33,294 nucleotides of DNA from assembly GCA_009693435.1 (NCBI GenBank), contig SHXF01000049.1, positions 1 through 33,294 on the forward strand. The letters run 5' to 3'. Position 1 is the stretch's first letter, and the number at the start of each line of letters is the position of its first letter. Positions 8,944 to 16,151 of this stretch are shown here, one piece after another. The notes below the pieces were generated by a model. It worked only from the letters and a program-made list of their open reading frames with translations, ran no database searches and had not been told where the DNA came from. Both the position numbers and the translations under genes were made by a program. The stretch comes from Betaproteobacteria bacterium. GTDB lineage: Bacteria > Pseudomonadota > Gammaproteobacteria > Burkholderiales > SG8-39.

Positions 8944-8964
8944 GGGCGCAGCGCGCCGGCGCCC
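8944..8964 (-). other. GC-rich stem-loop between livK and livH
   Basis: GGGCGC (8944-8949) pairs with GCGCCC (8959-8964) around a 9-base loop in the 101-base livK-livH gap. There is no T-run, so it is probably not an intrinsic terminator. Stem-loops at this place often stabilise the upstream binding-protein message relative to the permease message. A similar hairpin occurs at the equivalent position in the second transporter (25483-25501). Confidence 0.4.
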
Positions 8965-9017
8965 AGCACCACCCCGACCGGCCGGTCTCGCGCAGCACGT
9001 CGACAGTCACGCGACCC

Positions 9018-10193
9018 TCAATCGGTCGCCATGAACTTCCCGTCCTTGAACTGGCCCATCACCTGCGCCGTCGGACCCGCGCCACGATGGTTGTCCGTCG
9101 AGAAACTGAGCACCGCCATGGTTGCCGGATAGTTGCGGATCTGCTGAATGGCGTCACGGATCTTCTTCGGGTCATCGCCGGCGCGTCTCATCGCCTCCAT
9201 CGCGATATTCGCGAGGTCCCACCCGGCGCCGGCGAAAAAATCGGCCTTCTTGCCCTGCTTCTCCTCGTAGAGTTTCATGAATTCGGCGATTTTCGACTTG
9301 ACCGGATCACTTGCCGGCAGTGTGTCGACCACGATCATCTTGTAGGTCGGGAATATCAGCGTATCTGGGGTAATGCCCTTCAGCAAGTCGGGGAAAGTGG
9401 CGCTCACCGAGCCGGTCCCTATCATCATCGGCTGGCGCATGCCCAGGCGCGTGTAGCCGCGCGCGGCCACCGCCACGGCGGCTCCCGAGCCGATAAAGTA
9501 GAGCGCGTCTGGGTTGGCTGCCTTGATGTTGGTAAGTTGTGCGGTTGCGTCCTTGTCCTGGAGCTCGACCCTCTCGACCGGGCCGACGGTGACACCGTAG
9601 CCCGGTGCGAGCGTCTGCAACTGCTTCAGGCCCGACTCGCCGGTCGCGTCGGTAGTAGCCAGCACCGCGAGCTTGCGGATGTTGCGGCCCTTGAGCGAAT
9701 TGAGCGAGACCCGGTAGGAGGTCTCCTCGCTCGGCCATGGGGTGAAGTGGTAGGAGTTCGGCTTGGGCTCGACTACCGGCGTGTTGTAGAGCATCGGCAC
9801 CTGGGCCTCTTCGACTACCGGAAGCACTGCGCGCACCGTGCCGGAAAAATCGGGGCCGAGGATTACCGATACCTTGTCTTCGGATATCAGCTTTTTCACG
9901 AACACCAGCGATTTGTCGGCGCTGGCCTCGGTGTCGTACACCACCAGTTCTACTCGCCGGCCATTGATTCCGCCGGCGGCATTCGTCCGGTCAACCGCCA
10001 TGCGTGCGGCGCGGCTGAACGGATCGCCGAGAAATGCACCCGGCCCGGTCAGTGAGGAGACCAGTCCGATTTTGAGCGGCGCACCCGACTGCCCTTTTTG
10101 CGCCTGTGCGAGGGTCTGCTGGCTGGACAATGCGAACATCCCTGCGGCGCAAACCGCCATCAGAACTGCTTTGAGTGACTTCACGGACTCCAT
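9018..10193 (-). CDS. livK: Periplasmic substrate-binding protein of Liv-type ABC transporter (LivK-like)
   Basis: A 391-residue binding protein (Peripla_BP_6 type). Residues 1-30 are a Sec signal peptide ending near LAQAQ. The mature domain starts LKIGLVSSLTGPGAFLGDP and continues with AVDRTNAAGGINGR and LVVYDTEASADKS, all typical of receptors for amino acids, amides and aromatic acids. ATG 10193 is preceded by an AGGAGA site at good spacing. It is the first gene of the five-gene importer livKHMGF and sits 104 bases downstream of the LigB-type dioxygenase gene. The ligand is probably an aromatic or heteroaromatic acid, by context only. Confidence 0.92.
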   Translation of the reverse strand: MESVKSLKAVLMAVCAAGMFALSSQQTLAQAQKGQSGAPLKIGLVSSLTGPGAFLGDPFSRAARMAVDRTNAAGGINGRRVELVVYDTEASADKSLVFVKKLISEDKVSVILGPDFSGTVRAVLPVVEEAQVPMLYNTPVVEPKPNSYHFTPWPSEETSYRVSLNSLKGRNIRKLAVLATTDATGESGLKQLQTLAPGYGVTVGPVERVELQDKDATAQLTNIKAANPDALYFIGSGAAVAVAARGYTRLGMRQPMMIGTGSVSATFPDLLKGITPDTLIFPTYKMIVVDTLPASDPVKSKIAEFMKLYEEKQGKKADFFAGAGWDLANIAMEAMRRAGDDPKKIRDAIQQIRNYPATMAVLSFSTDNHRGAGPTAQVMGQFKDGKFMATD

Positions 10194-10253
10194 GCTGGTG
10201 TCTCCTGTACTGTTGATCCGGGGATCATGCGTCAGAACTTACAGACGGTCAAT

Positions 10254-10283
10254 TGGATCGCCCGCGAGTGGATCGCCAGCGAG
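10254..10283. repeat. Tandem 15-bp duplication in the ligB-livK gap
   Basis: TGGATCGCCCGCGAG (10254-10268) is immediately followed by TGGATCGCCAGCGAG (10269-10283), one mismatch. It lies between the stop of the LigB-type gene and livK, close to a GATCC/GGATC hairpin at 10215-10226. No function is apparent; it may be a recent slippage product. Confidence 0.6.
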
Positions 10284-10297
10284 TGCGCTGAGCAAAG

Positions 10298-11206
10298 CTA
10301 CTGAACGGCCTTATCCCGAATGTCAAAGCGCGCGATCGCGGTACCCGTCAGCCATTCGGCGACCGCGCCATAGGCAAGGATTTCCGCCTGCGCATTGCGA
10401 ACCGCGCCGGCGACCGTCAGCCAGTTGCGAATCTCCTGCCCGCCATTCCCCGCGGCTTCGAACAGACGATCGGTGCTCCAGTCCGAGACGAATTCCTGCG
10501 CCCTGCCCTCGGCAATGATTCGCATGAAATCTCGGTCGAACGCTTCGTTTACTAAACCGGTATCGGTCAGTTCGAGCGGGTAATCCGGCTTGCGGGTGAT
10601 CCGCGTTCCCGCGGGTTCACGCATGAAATTCTGGTAGCGCTCGGACCCGACCCAATGCGATAGGCCGCCTGTGCCCATGATGACAATACGCCCCTGCGGC
10701 CCGCTGCGGATCGCGTCGCCAAGCGCCTTGCCGAACGCATAGCTGCGCCGCAGGGTCGGCAGCGGCGGCGAATTGCAGTTCTGGATGATGGGAACGATGG
10801 ATGGGCGCACTTTCGCGAACGCGAGCGTCAGAGGCGAGATGAAGGAATGATCGATTTTCATCGCTTCGGAGTACGCGACATCGACATCCGCCTCGAGCAG
10901 GCCGACGAGTATGGACTGCGCGTAGCCTTCGTGAATCGCCACTTCTTCCGCCGGAAGATCGGCGTCGCCGATGCTGCGTGCGATCGCATTCACGCCTATT
11001 GTGAACTGCGGCACGTGGGTCAGATCAAAAATCCGTCCGTGATCGGTGCCTATCATCACCACCGCATCCGGTCGCAGGCGCTGTATTTCATCGCCCATGC
11101 GCCGGAACGCACCGAACAGCGACTCCTTCGCTTCCACGGGCGCGAGATCCGCCCGGGTCAGGATCAGACCTGCGTGGGAACAGGCGAATGCGCCGACGAT
11201 CTCCAT
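10298..11206 (-). CDS. Class III (LigB-type) extradiol ring-cleavage dioxygenase, large subunit type
   Basis: A 302-residue member of the LigB superfamily, which cleaves catechol-type rings beside the hydroxyls using Fe(II). The expected histidines are present: His11 in the N-terminal AFACSH, His56 in GTDHGRIF, and His184 in GTGGLSHW (probable catalytic base). It is a paralogue of the dioxygenase domain at 26850-28034: both share GTGGLSHW, an NGG-x-E-x2-NW segment and EWLTG. Unlike that one it has no C-terminal ferredoxin and no small LigA gene beside it. Start ATG 11206 has a GAGGCGA site. It probably opens the ring made by the Rieske oxygenase two genes upstream, before hydrolysis by the adjacent alpha/beta hydrolase. 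Confidence 0.88.
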   Translation of the reverse strand: MEIVGAFACSHAGLILTRADLAPVEAKESLFGAFRRMGDEIQRLRPDAVVMIGTDHGRIFDLTHVPQFTIGVNAIARSIGDADLPAEEVAIHEGYAQSILVGLLEADVDVAYSEAMKIDHSFISPLTLAFAKVRPSIVPIIQNCNSPPLPTLRRSYAFGKALGDAIRSGPQGRIVIMGTGGLSHWVGSERYQNFMREPAGTRITRKPDYPLELTDTGLVNEAFDRDFMRIIAEGRAQEFVSDWSTDRLFEAAGNGGQEIRNWLTVAGAVRNAQAEILAYGAVAEWLTGTAIARFDIRDKAVQ

Positions 11207-11218
11207 GTTCGCGTCGCC

Positions 11219-12052
11219 TCAGTTGTTGCGCCGAAAAAAGGACAGCACGAGTTCGTTGAATGCGTGAGCATGTTCAACTTGGGCCCAGTGGCCGCAGCGG
11301 CTGAATATGTGCAATTCGGCTTTCTGAAACGTCCGCACCATCAGCAATCCGATATCCAGCGCACCGGCGCGGTCGTCCATGCCCCAGACCACCAGTGTCG
11401 GCGCCTTGACCTTGGAGAATTCCGCGGTCAGGTCCTGCCGCACCAGTGGCGTGCCCAGGTTCACGCGCACCGTCTCGGGATCGATGCTCGCCTCGTAACG
11501 AGCCCTGACCATCTCGTCAGTCACCAGGCTCTGGTCGAACACCATGATCTTCATGATCTGGCGCATCTTCTCCAGCGTCGGTCCACCTTCGCCGCGATAG
11601 TAGCTGCCGATCAGCTTGACGCCTTCCACCGGCATCGGCGTGAAGATACTGTGGAGAACCGGCGCGCTGCCAATGACCACGAGGCTCGATATGCGCTCGG
11701 GAAAATCGATCGCCAGTTTAATCGCCACCTGCCCGCCGTAGGAGTTGCCCACGAAGCATGCGCGGTCAATGCCGAGCGCGTCGAGAAAATCGCGCAGAAT
11801 GCCCGCCATCACCGTAAGTTGCGGGCCTTCGATCGCGATCTTCGCGGACTTGCCGAAACGCGGAAGATCAACCAGGAGCACCCGGTAATGCTCGGCGAAT
11901 TTCGCCATGTTCTCGGAGAAATTGCTCCAGCTGCTCGCCCCTGGGCCTCCTCCATGGATGCATAGCAGAACCGGGCCGGTGCCGATCTCGTTGTAATGGA
12001 TTTGCACGCCCTTGGCATCGGCATAGCGGCTGGTTTCGGCCTCGATTTGCAT
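11219..12052 (-). CDS. Alpha/beta hydrolase, meta-cleavage product hydrolase type
   Basis: A 277-residue C-C bond hydrolase of the BphD/MhpC/CarC kind, which splits vinylogous 1,5-diketones from extradiol cleavage. Start ATG 12052 follows a GAGGA site that overlaps the end of the Rieske gene; an in-frame ATG at 12121 lies inside that gene and is unlikely. The oxyanion region is HGGGPGASSW (33-42), the nucleophile is Ser104 in GNSYGG, and the probable Asp and His are Asp227 (GMDDR) and His255 (RCGHW). Position between a Rieske oxygenase and an extradiol dioxygenase strongly supports the ring-fission hydrolase role. The substrate side chain is unknown. Confidence 0.88.
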   Translation of the reverse strand: MQIEAETSRYADAKGVQIHYNEIGTGPVLLCIHGGGPGASSWSNFSENMAKFAEHYRVLLVDLPRFGKSAKIAIEGPQLTVMAGILRDFLDALGIDRACFVGNSYGGQVAIKLAIDFPERISSLVVIGSAPVLHSIFTPMPVEGVKLIGSYYRGEGGPTLEKMRQIMKIMVFDQSLVTDEMVRARYEASIDPETVRVNLGTPLVRQDLTAEFSKVKAPTLVVWGMDDRAGALDIGLLMVRTFQKAELHIFSRCGHWAQVEHAHAFNELVLSFFRRNN

Positions 12053-12062
12053 TGTCACGTCC

Positions 12063-13187
12063 TCAATTCGCGTTGCTGGAATGTGCGTCGCTGTCTGCGA
12101 CAAATTCTTTATAACGGGCATCCTGCATGACCGGCTTGCCGCGAGCCTCCTCGCACAGCTTGCGCCAGCCGATAATGCTCGTATCGGGCCGGAACAATTG
12201 CTCCGGCGGCGTATCCATCATCTCGACCATGCGCGCGTCCTGTTCATTGAATTCTCCATGAAATAACCAGCGCAGATAGGTCCAGTAGCGGAGCTTGAAG
12301 AGCAGCGCGTCGGCGCCGCGTGTCTGCTTCATCGCAACCTGTATGTAGCGATGATGGCCCGGTGTGGTCGGCACATACCATTCGAAGTGAATCCACTCGC
12401 CGAAATGTATGCGCAGCACGCATGGCAACCGGATCGACGCCCGGGACAACACCTTCGTCGTTTTCCACGGGCGCATTGCCGGCCAGGTGCCCAGCCCGGG
12501 GTAGTCGCTCTGGAAGGCATGTCCGGTGCCGCTGCGTGTGATCCAGCCGTCCTCCTCGTGCTTGATCTCGGAATGCACCCAGGCGGGTGGGTGCCGGAAC
12601 GTGACAAAGATGGAATCGCGGTGAAGGTATTTTCCGTGTCCCTCGTCGAAACCGTTTTCGGCCGCATAACGCCAGTCGCCGGGACGCTCCGAAATCCGTA
12701 TGCCGGAAACCGCGTCGGGGTGCTGCAATTCCGCGGGGATGTCGGCCCCGGCATCCGGCGGCTCACCGGTGCCGTTGTAGATCCATATCATCCCGGCCCG
12801 GATGGCGACCGGGTAGACCCGGACTTCGGCCTGGCCGCGCATCGGCGAATCGGGGCCGTCGGTGAGCGCCGCCACGAGGCTTCCGGACTTGAGATTGAAG
12901 GTCCAGCCGTGATAGCGACAGGTGAATGTCCCCGGAAATTCCTGCTTGCCGATCGACAGCCGGATGCCGCGGTGAGGACAACGATCCTGCAGCGCGTGGA
13001 TCTGACCCCGATCGCGATAGAACATGATCCGTTTGCCAAATAGCACGATAGATTCCGGTTTCCTGCCGAGATCACCGGCACGCATCACCGGATACCAGTA
13101 ATCCTCGAACCCGAGCACCGCCGCATCGTAATTCGGAAATCGCGTGACGCCGCGGGTGGTTCCGGTAATCTGCCACCTTGCATTCAT
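12063..13187 (-). CDS. Rieske non-heme iron oxygenase, alpha subunit (left block)
   Basis: A 374-residue terminal oxygenase. The Rieske [2Fe-2S] domain has Cys70-x-His72 (CPHRG) and Cys90-x2-His93 (CRYHGW). The catalytic iron site is Asp181, His184 and His189 within NGFDEGHGKYLH, with Asp317 in NEQDARM as the likely carboxylate ligand. These enzymes dihydroxylate a ring, monohydroxylate or O/N-dealkylate, with electrons from a ferredoxin and reductase. No beta subunit gene is present, which fits an alpha-only trimer. No reductase is in the window; the ferredoxin at 19895-20215 or the fused one at 26850-28034 could donate electrons. Start ATG 13187 has AAGGACG. The downstream hydrolase and LigB genes suggest the product is a diol destined for meta cleavage. 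Confidence 0.92.
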   Translation of the reverse strand: MNARWQITGTTRGVTRFPNYDAAVLGFEDYWYPVMRAGDLGRKPESIVLFGKRIMFYRDRGQIHALQDRCPHRGIRLSIGKQEFPGTFTCRYHGWTFNLKSGSLVAALTDGPDSPMRGQAEVRVYPVAIRAGMIWIYNGTGEPPDAGADIPAELQHPDAVSGIRISERPGDWRYAAENGFDEGHGKYLHRDSIFVTFRHPPAWVHSEIKHEEDGWITRSGTGHAFQSDYPGLGTWPAMRPWKTTKVLSRASIRLPCVLRIHFGEWIHFEWYVPTTPGHHRYIQVAMKQTRGADALLFKLRYWTYLRWLFHGEFNEQDARMVEMMDTPPEQLFRPDTSIIGWRKLCEEARGKPVMQDARYKEFVADSDAHSSNAN

Positions 13188-13208
13188 TGTTCGTCCTTCA
13201 CTTGCACT

Positions 13209-14549
13209 CTACCATCCGAGGCCAAGTTCGGGACGCGTGCGGGTGCAGGTGTCGATGACGATCCGGACCAGGCATTTTGTCAGCTCCACCATGCCATCGA
13301 GTTCGACGACTCCCATCGAAAAAGTGCCCGCATAGGGCACTGGCCGACGCGGCGGAGGCATACCTATGCGTGCCGTCGGAATTCCGCGACCACGCAGGAT
13401 GTTTGCGTCGGTTGCGCCGCTGGTGCCGGTTCTCGGCACATGCGCTTGGCCGGCAACGGCTTCCCAGGCGCGTATTCCGGACTCGATGATCCAGTTGTCC
13501 TGCGGCGTGCTCGCTCCCGGGATCGCCAGCAGCATCTCGCAACTGAGTTCGAGCCCGGGTTCCCCGGCCTTGATACGTTCGAGCGCGGCCAGCAATTGCG
13601 CCCGTGCCGCCATCGGGTCGGTGCGCGGACTCAGACGGAGATCGAGGTAGATATCACATGCAGCGGGAATGAACGTGGGTTTGTGCGTCCAGCCACCCTC
13701 GATCGCGCCTATGCTGCCCTCCGGCTCGACCAGGCCCGAGGTATTCATGCGCGTGTATTCCGGAAACCAGGCCTCCAGCCCTTCGATCAGCCTGGCCACC
13801 AGCACAATCGGATTCCGATTGTGCAGCCTGCGCCGCAGGCCGGTATAGCCAAGGTCACCGTGGACGCGGATCCGAAACCAGGCAAGACCAACCTCCTCCC
13901 AGGCGACTGCCCAGCCGCCCTTGGCGATTACCGCAAAGTCGGCGCGAAACCCTTGTTCGAGCATGAAAGAGCAGCCATTGCCCTGGCCGGTGTTGTAGCG
14001 CCCCGATCCCGCGGGCATATTGGTCGGCATGCCCCCCGCGCCTAGTCCGACGAGCAGATCGCCGCGAAGGGGCACGCCGGCGCGAACCACTGCCTCGGCT
14101 GCCGCGATCACGCAGGACGCGAAGCCCTTCGGATTCTCAGCGCACAGACCGATCACCAGCCCGTCCGTCGTGGTCGCTATCGGTTGCATGTCCGGTCGCA
14201 TCGAGGGACCGGCCCAGGGAAGGTCTTCACCCGGATCACCGGTGAGATGCGTATCGATCGGGGCATAGAGCAGCAGGTCGGCGCCATCTCCGGAGCCGCG
14301 GTGACGTCCTACGGCGTTTGCCTGCTCCGCATCTATCTGTTGACAGGAACCGTCGAGACCGTTCTGCTTCAGCCGCTCGGCGAGGAACTCGGCCAGCGGA
14401 CGCTCCTTCCCGGTCGGACTCGGGATCGCCACCATGTCCGCGACCAGCGCGCCCAACTTGTCGCGATCGATGTGCGCAATGCTGGCATCCAGCCAGCGGT
14501 TCTGTTCGTCCGTGAGCACGGCTGCTGCCATCGGCTTTTCTTTACGCAT
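13209..14549 (-). CDS. M20-fold peptidase/deacylase-like protein with metal ligands apparently missing
   Basis: A 446-residue protein with the overall M20 (ArgE/DapE) layout: N-terminal helices with VAIPSPTGKE (40-49), a strand with YAPIDTH (95-101), an inserted lid domain, and a C-terminal TSGATDANILRGRG region. By hand alignment the metal ligands are replaced: the His of GHxDT is Pro97 (Asp99 remains), the bridging Asp of DMKGG is Asn139 (ENPKG), the general-base EE pair falls on GAGG (170-173), the later E of EPT falls near Lys210, and the final His is absent around GTFSMG (408-413). It may be a pseudoenzyme or use a different chemistry. Start ATG 14549 has a GAGGGCGGGG site; ATG 14531 is an alternative. 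Confidence 0.75.
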   Translation of the reverse strand: MRKEKPMAAAVLTDEQNRWLDASIAHIDRDKLGALVADMVAIPSPTGKERPLAEFLAERLKQNGLDGSCQQIDAEQANAVGRHRGSGDGADLLLYAPIDTHLTGDPGEDLPWAGPSMRPDMQPIATTTDGLVIGLCAENPKGFASCVIAAAEAVVRAGVPLRGDLLVGLGAGGMPTNMPAGSGRYNTGQGNGCSFMLEQGFRADFAVIAKGGWAVAWEEVGLAWFRIRVHGDLGYTGLRRRLHNRNPIVLVARLIEGLEAWFPEYTRMNTSGLVEPEGSIGAIEGGWTHKPTFIPAACDIYLDLRLSPRTDPMAARAQLLAALERIKAGEPGLELSCEMLLAIPGASTPQDNWIIESGIRAWEAVAGQAHVPRTGTSGATDANILRGRGIPTARIGMPPPRRPVPYAGTFSMGVVELDGMVELTKCLVRIVIDTCTRTRPELGLGW

Positions 14550-14567
14550 GAAACCCCGCCCTCTGCT

Positions 14568-14665
14568 CAACAGCAAGGCCGACAACGACACCTGGCGAGT
14601 GATATCTACGCGGAAAACCGGTTCGGTCAAAGGACTCGCAACATGCTCGCACGGTCTTGCTGTTG
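14568..14665. repeat. Separated 10-bp inverted repeat between lyase and M20 genes
   Basis: CAACAGCAAG at 14568-14577 and CTTGCTGTTG at 14656-14665 are perfect inverted copies 78 bases apart, filling the 117-base gap between the lyase stop and the M20-type start. They could pair in the transcript and enclose the M20 leader. Chance occurrence cannot be excluded. Confidence 0.35.
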
Positions 14666-14666
14666 C

Positions 14667-15566
14667 CTATTTTAGACGCCCTTGGAGAAAGCGCTGCTCC
14701 AACGCGCTCGCTTCAGCCAGCCCAACGATCGCTTCGCGTTCCGCAAACGACACCATCAGTGCCGGATCGTCGGCGGCACCGAGATCCTCGCGCTGCAGAA
14801 GATCCAGCGCCCGCCTGATCGCGGCGATGGTTGCGCGTTGCAGATGCGACGGCCAGATGACAATCCGGTAACCGAGCGAGCGCAGGTCCGCCGTGGATAC
14901 CAGCGGCGTCCTGCCTCCGCTGTACATGTTTATCAGAAGCGGCACCTTGAAGCCCGCGGCGATTCTCTCCACTTCGGCACGGGATTCCGGGGCTTCCACG
15001 AACAGCACGTCCGCTCCTGCCTCGGCGTACAACTCCGCCCGCTTGATCGCGGCATCAAAGCCCTCGACCGCGCGCGCATCGGTGCGGGCGACAATGACAA
15101 AATCGGGATCACGGCGCGCCGCGCACGCGGCTTCTATCTTGAGCGCCATTTCTTCTGCGGGAATAAGCTGCTTGCCCTCATAGTGTCCGCAGCGTTTCGG
15201 CGTGACTTGATCCTCGAGGTGCAGGCCCGCGACTCCCGCGGCTTCGAATTCCTGAATGGTCCGGATTACGTTGAGGGCGTTTCCATAGCCGGTATCGGCA
15301 TCGGCGATGACAGGGATTGCGACCGAGCGGGCCATGGCGCGCGCCCGATCGATTACTTCAGTCATTGTCACAAGACCGATGTCCGGGTAGCCCATGGAGC
15401 GCGCCACACCACTCCCGGTGAGATGAATCGCTTCGAATCCGGCGGCCGCGATCATTCTTGCCGAGAGTCCGTCGGTTGCACTCGGTGCACGGATCAGTCC
15501 CGGCTCGCCGATCATGGTGCGCAGCAGCCGCGGCATGCTTGCAGTGCGATTGATGTGTGACAGCAT
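14667..15566 (-). CDS. Isocitrate lyase/PEP mutase-family C-C lyase (methylisocitrate or dimethylmalate lyase-like)
   Basis: A 299-residue TIM-barrel enzyme. Metal-site residues lie in DADTGYG (89-95) and the catalytic loop KRCGH at 124-128 carries Cys126, the hallmark of true lyases of this superfamily (isocitrate, methylisocitrate and 2,3-dimethylmalate lyases) as opposed to PEP mutases. It should cleave an alkylated malate to pyruvate plus an acid. It is directly downstream of the LeuC/LeuD-like hydratase genes; hydratase plus lyase is the terminal pair of the 2,3-dimethylmalate branch known from nicotinate fermentation. Start ATG 15566 has AGGAGA at suitable spacing; an in-frame ATG at 15536 is less well placed. 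Oxaloacetate decarboxylase activity is another possibility. Confidence 0.87.
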   Translation of the reverse strand: MLSHINRTASMPRLLRTMIGEPGLIRAPSATDGLSARMIAAAGFEAIHLTGSGVARSMGYPDIGLVTMTEVIDRARAMARSVAIPVIADADTGYGNALNVIRTIQEFEAAGVAGLHLEDQVTPKRCGHYEGKQLIPAEEMALKIEAACAARRDPDFVIVARTDARAVEGFDAAIKRAELYAEAGADVLFVEAPESRAEVERIAAGFKVPLLINMYSGGRTPLVSTADLRSLGYRIVIWPSHLQRATIAAIRRALDLLQREDLGAADDPALMVSFAEREAIVGLAEASALEQRFLQGRLK

Positions 15567-15611
15567 CGAGGCGAGTCTCCTGGATAATGAAACAACCGTT
15601 CGGCACGTCCG

Positions 15612-16151
15612 TCAGTCCGCACCTGCACGCTGTGCCTTCAGTCTGTGGCGGAAGTTCGCCTCCCAACCGCCGATCCGGATAACCTCGAGCAATGTTTCCG
15701 GGAGTGCCGCATAGCGGCGCTCGGTCTTCCGTGTCAGGTTTCTGAACTGCCCGGTGGCGAAGTCGATTTCCAGCAAGTCGCCCATGGAGACTTCCGAGGC
15801 AATCCCGGGACACGATGGAAGAATCGGCAAACCCGCGTTGACCGCATTGCGCAGGCTGCCGCGCGGGATCGACTCCACCGCAAGTCCCAGTCCGAGAGCC
15901 CGCAACCCGAGCAAACCCTGGATATGCGGGTTGCCCTGCGCGAAACGACGGCCGCCGACGACAATATCTCCCGGCTGCGCCTTCTTTGGAAAGTCCGGAT
16001 CAATGCCGGTAGCCGCATACTCGCGTAAGACATCGAGGCGGGTTTCCCGCGATATTGCGAACCGCAGCGGCATGAGATCGCCATCGACCGCCACGTTGTC
16101 CCCGAACAGCCAGCAGCGGCCGCGAAACAACAGATTTTGTACAGTGGACAT
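15612..16151 (-). CDS. Aconitase-family hydratase small subunit (LeuD/DmdB-like)
   Basis: A 179-residue swivel-domain subunit, start ATG 16151 sharing one base with the stop of the large-subunit gene (TGATG). Visible features are GDNVAVDGDLMP near 17-28, where many LeuD proteins have GDNIDTD, then GDIVVGGRRFAQGNPH (64-79) and the RGSLRNAVNAGLP segment. In this family the YLRC/GxxSR substrate loop decides specificity; here it reads GRRFAQGN, unlike leucine-pathway LeuD, so a leucine biosynthetic role is unlikely. The long open frame continuing to 16637 is shadow. It forms a heterodimer with the gene just upstream. Confidence 0.85.
   Translation of the reverse strand: MSTVQNLLFRGRCWLFGDNVAVDGDLMPLRFAISRETRLDVLREYAATGIDPDFPKKAQPGDIVVGGRRFAQGNPHIQGLLGLRALGLGLAVESIPRGSLRNAVNAGLPILPSCPGIASEVSMGDLLEIDFATGQFRNLTRKTERRYAALPETLLEVIRIGGWEANFRHRLKAQRAGAD

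Noticed and set aside
10847..11965. Plus-strand open frame of 372 codons opposite the LigB-type and hydrolase genes
   Set aside because: Antisense to two genes with clear catalytic motifs; its composition is that of a shadow frame.
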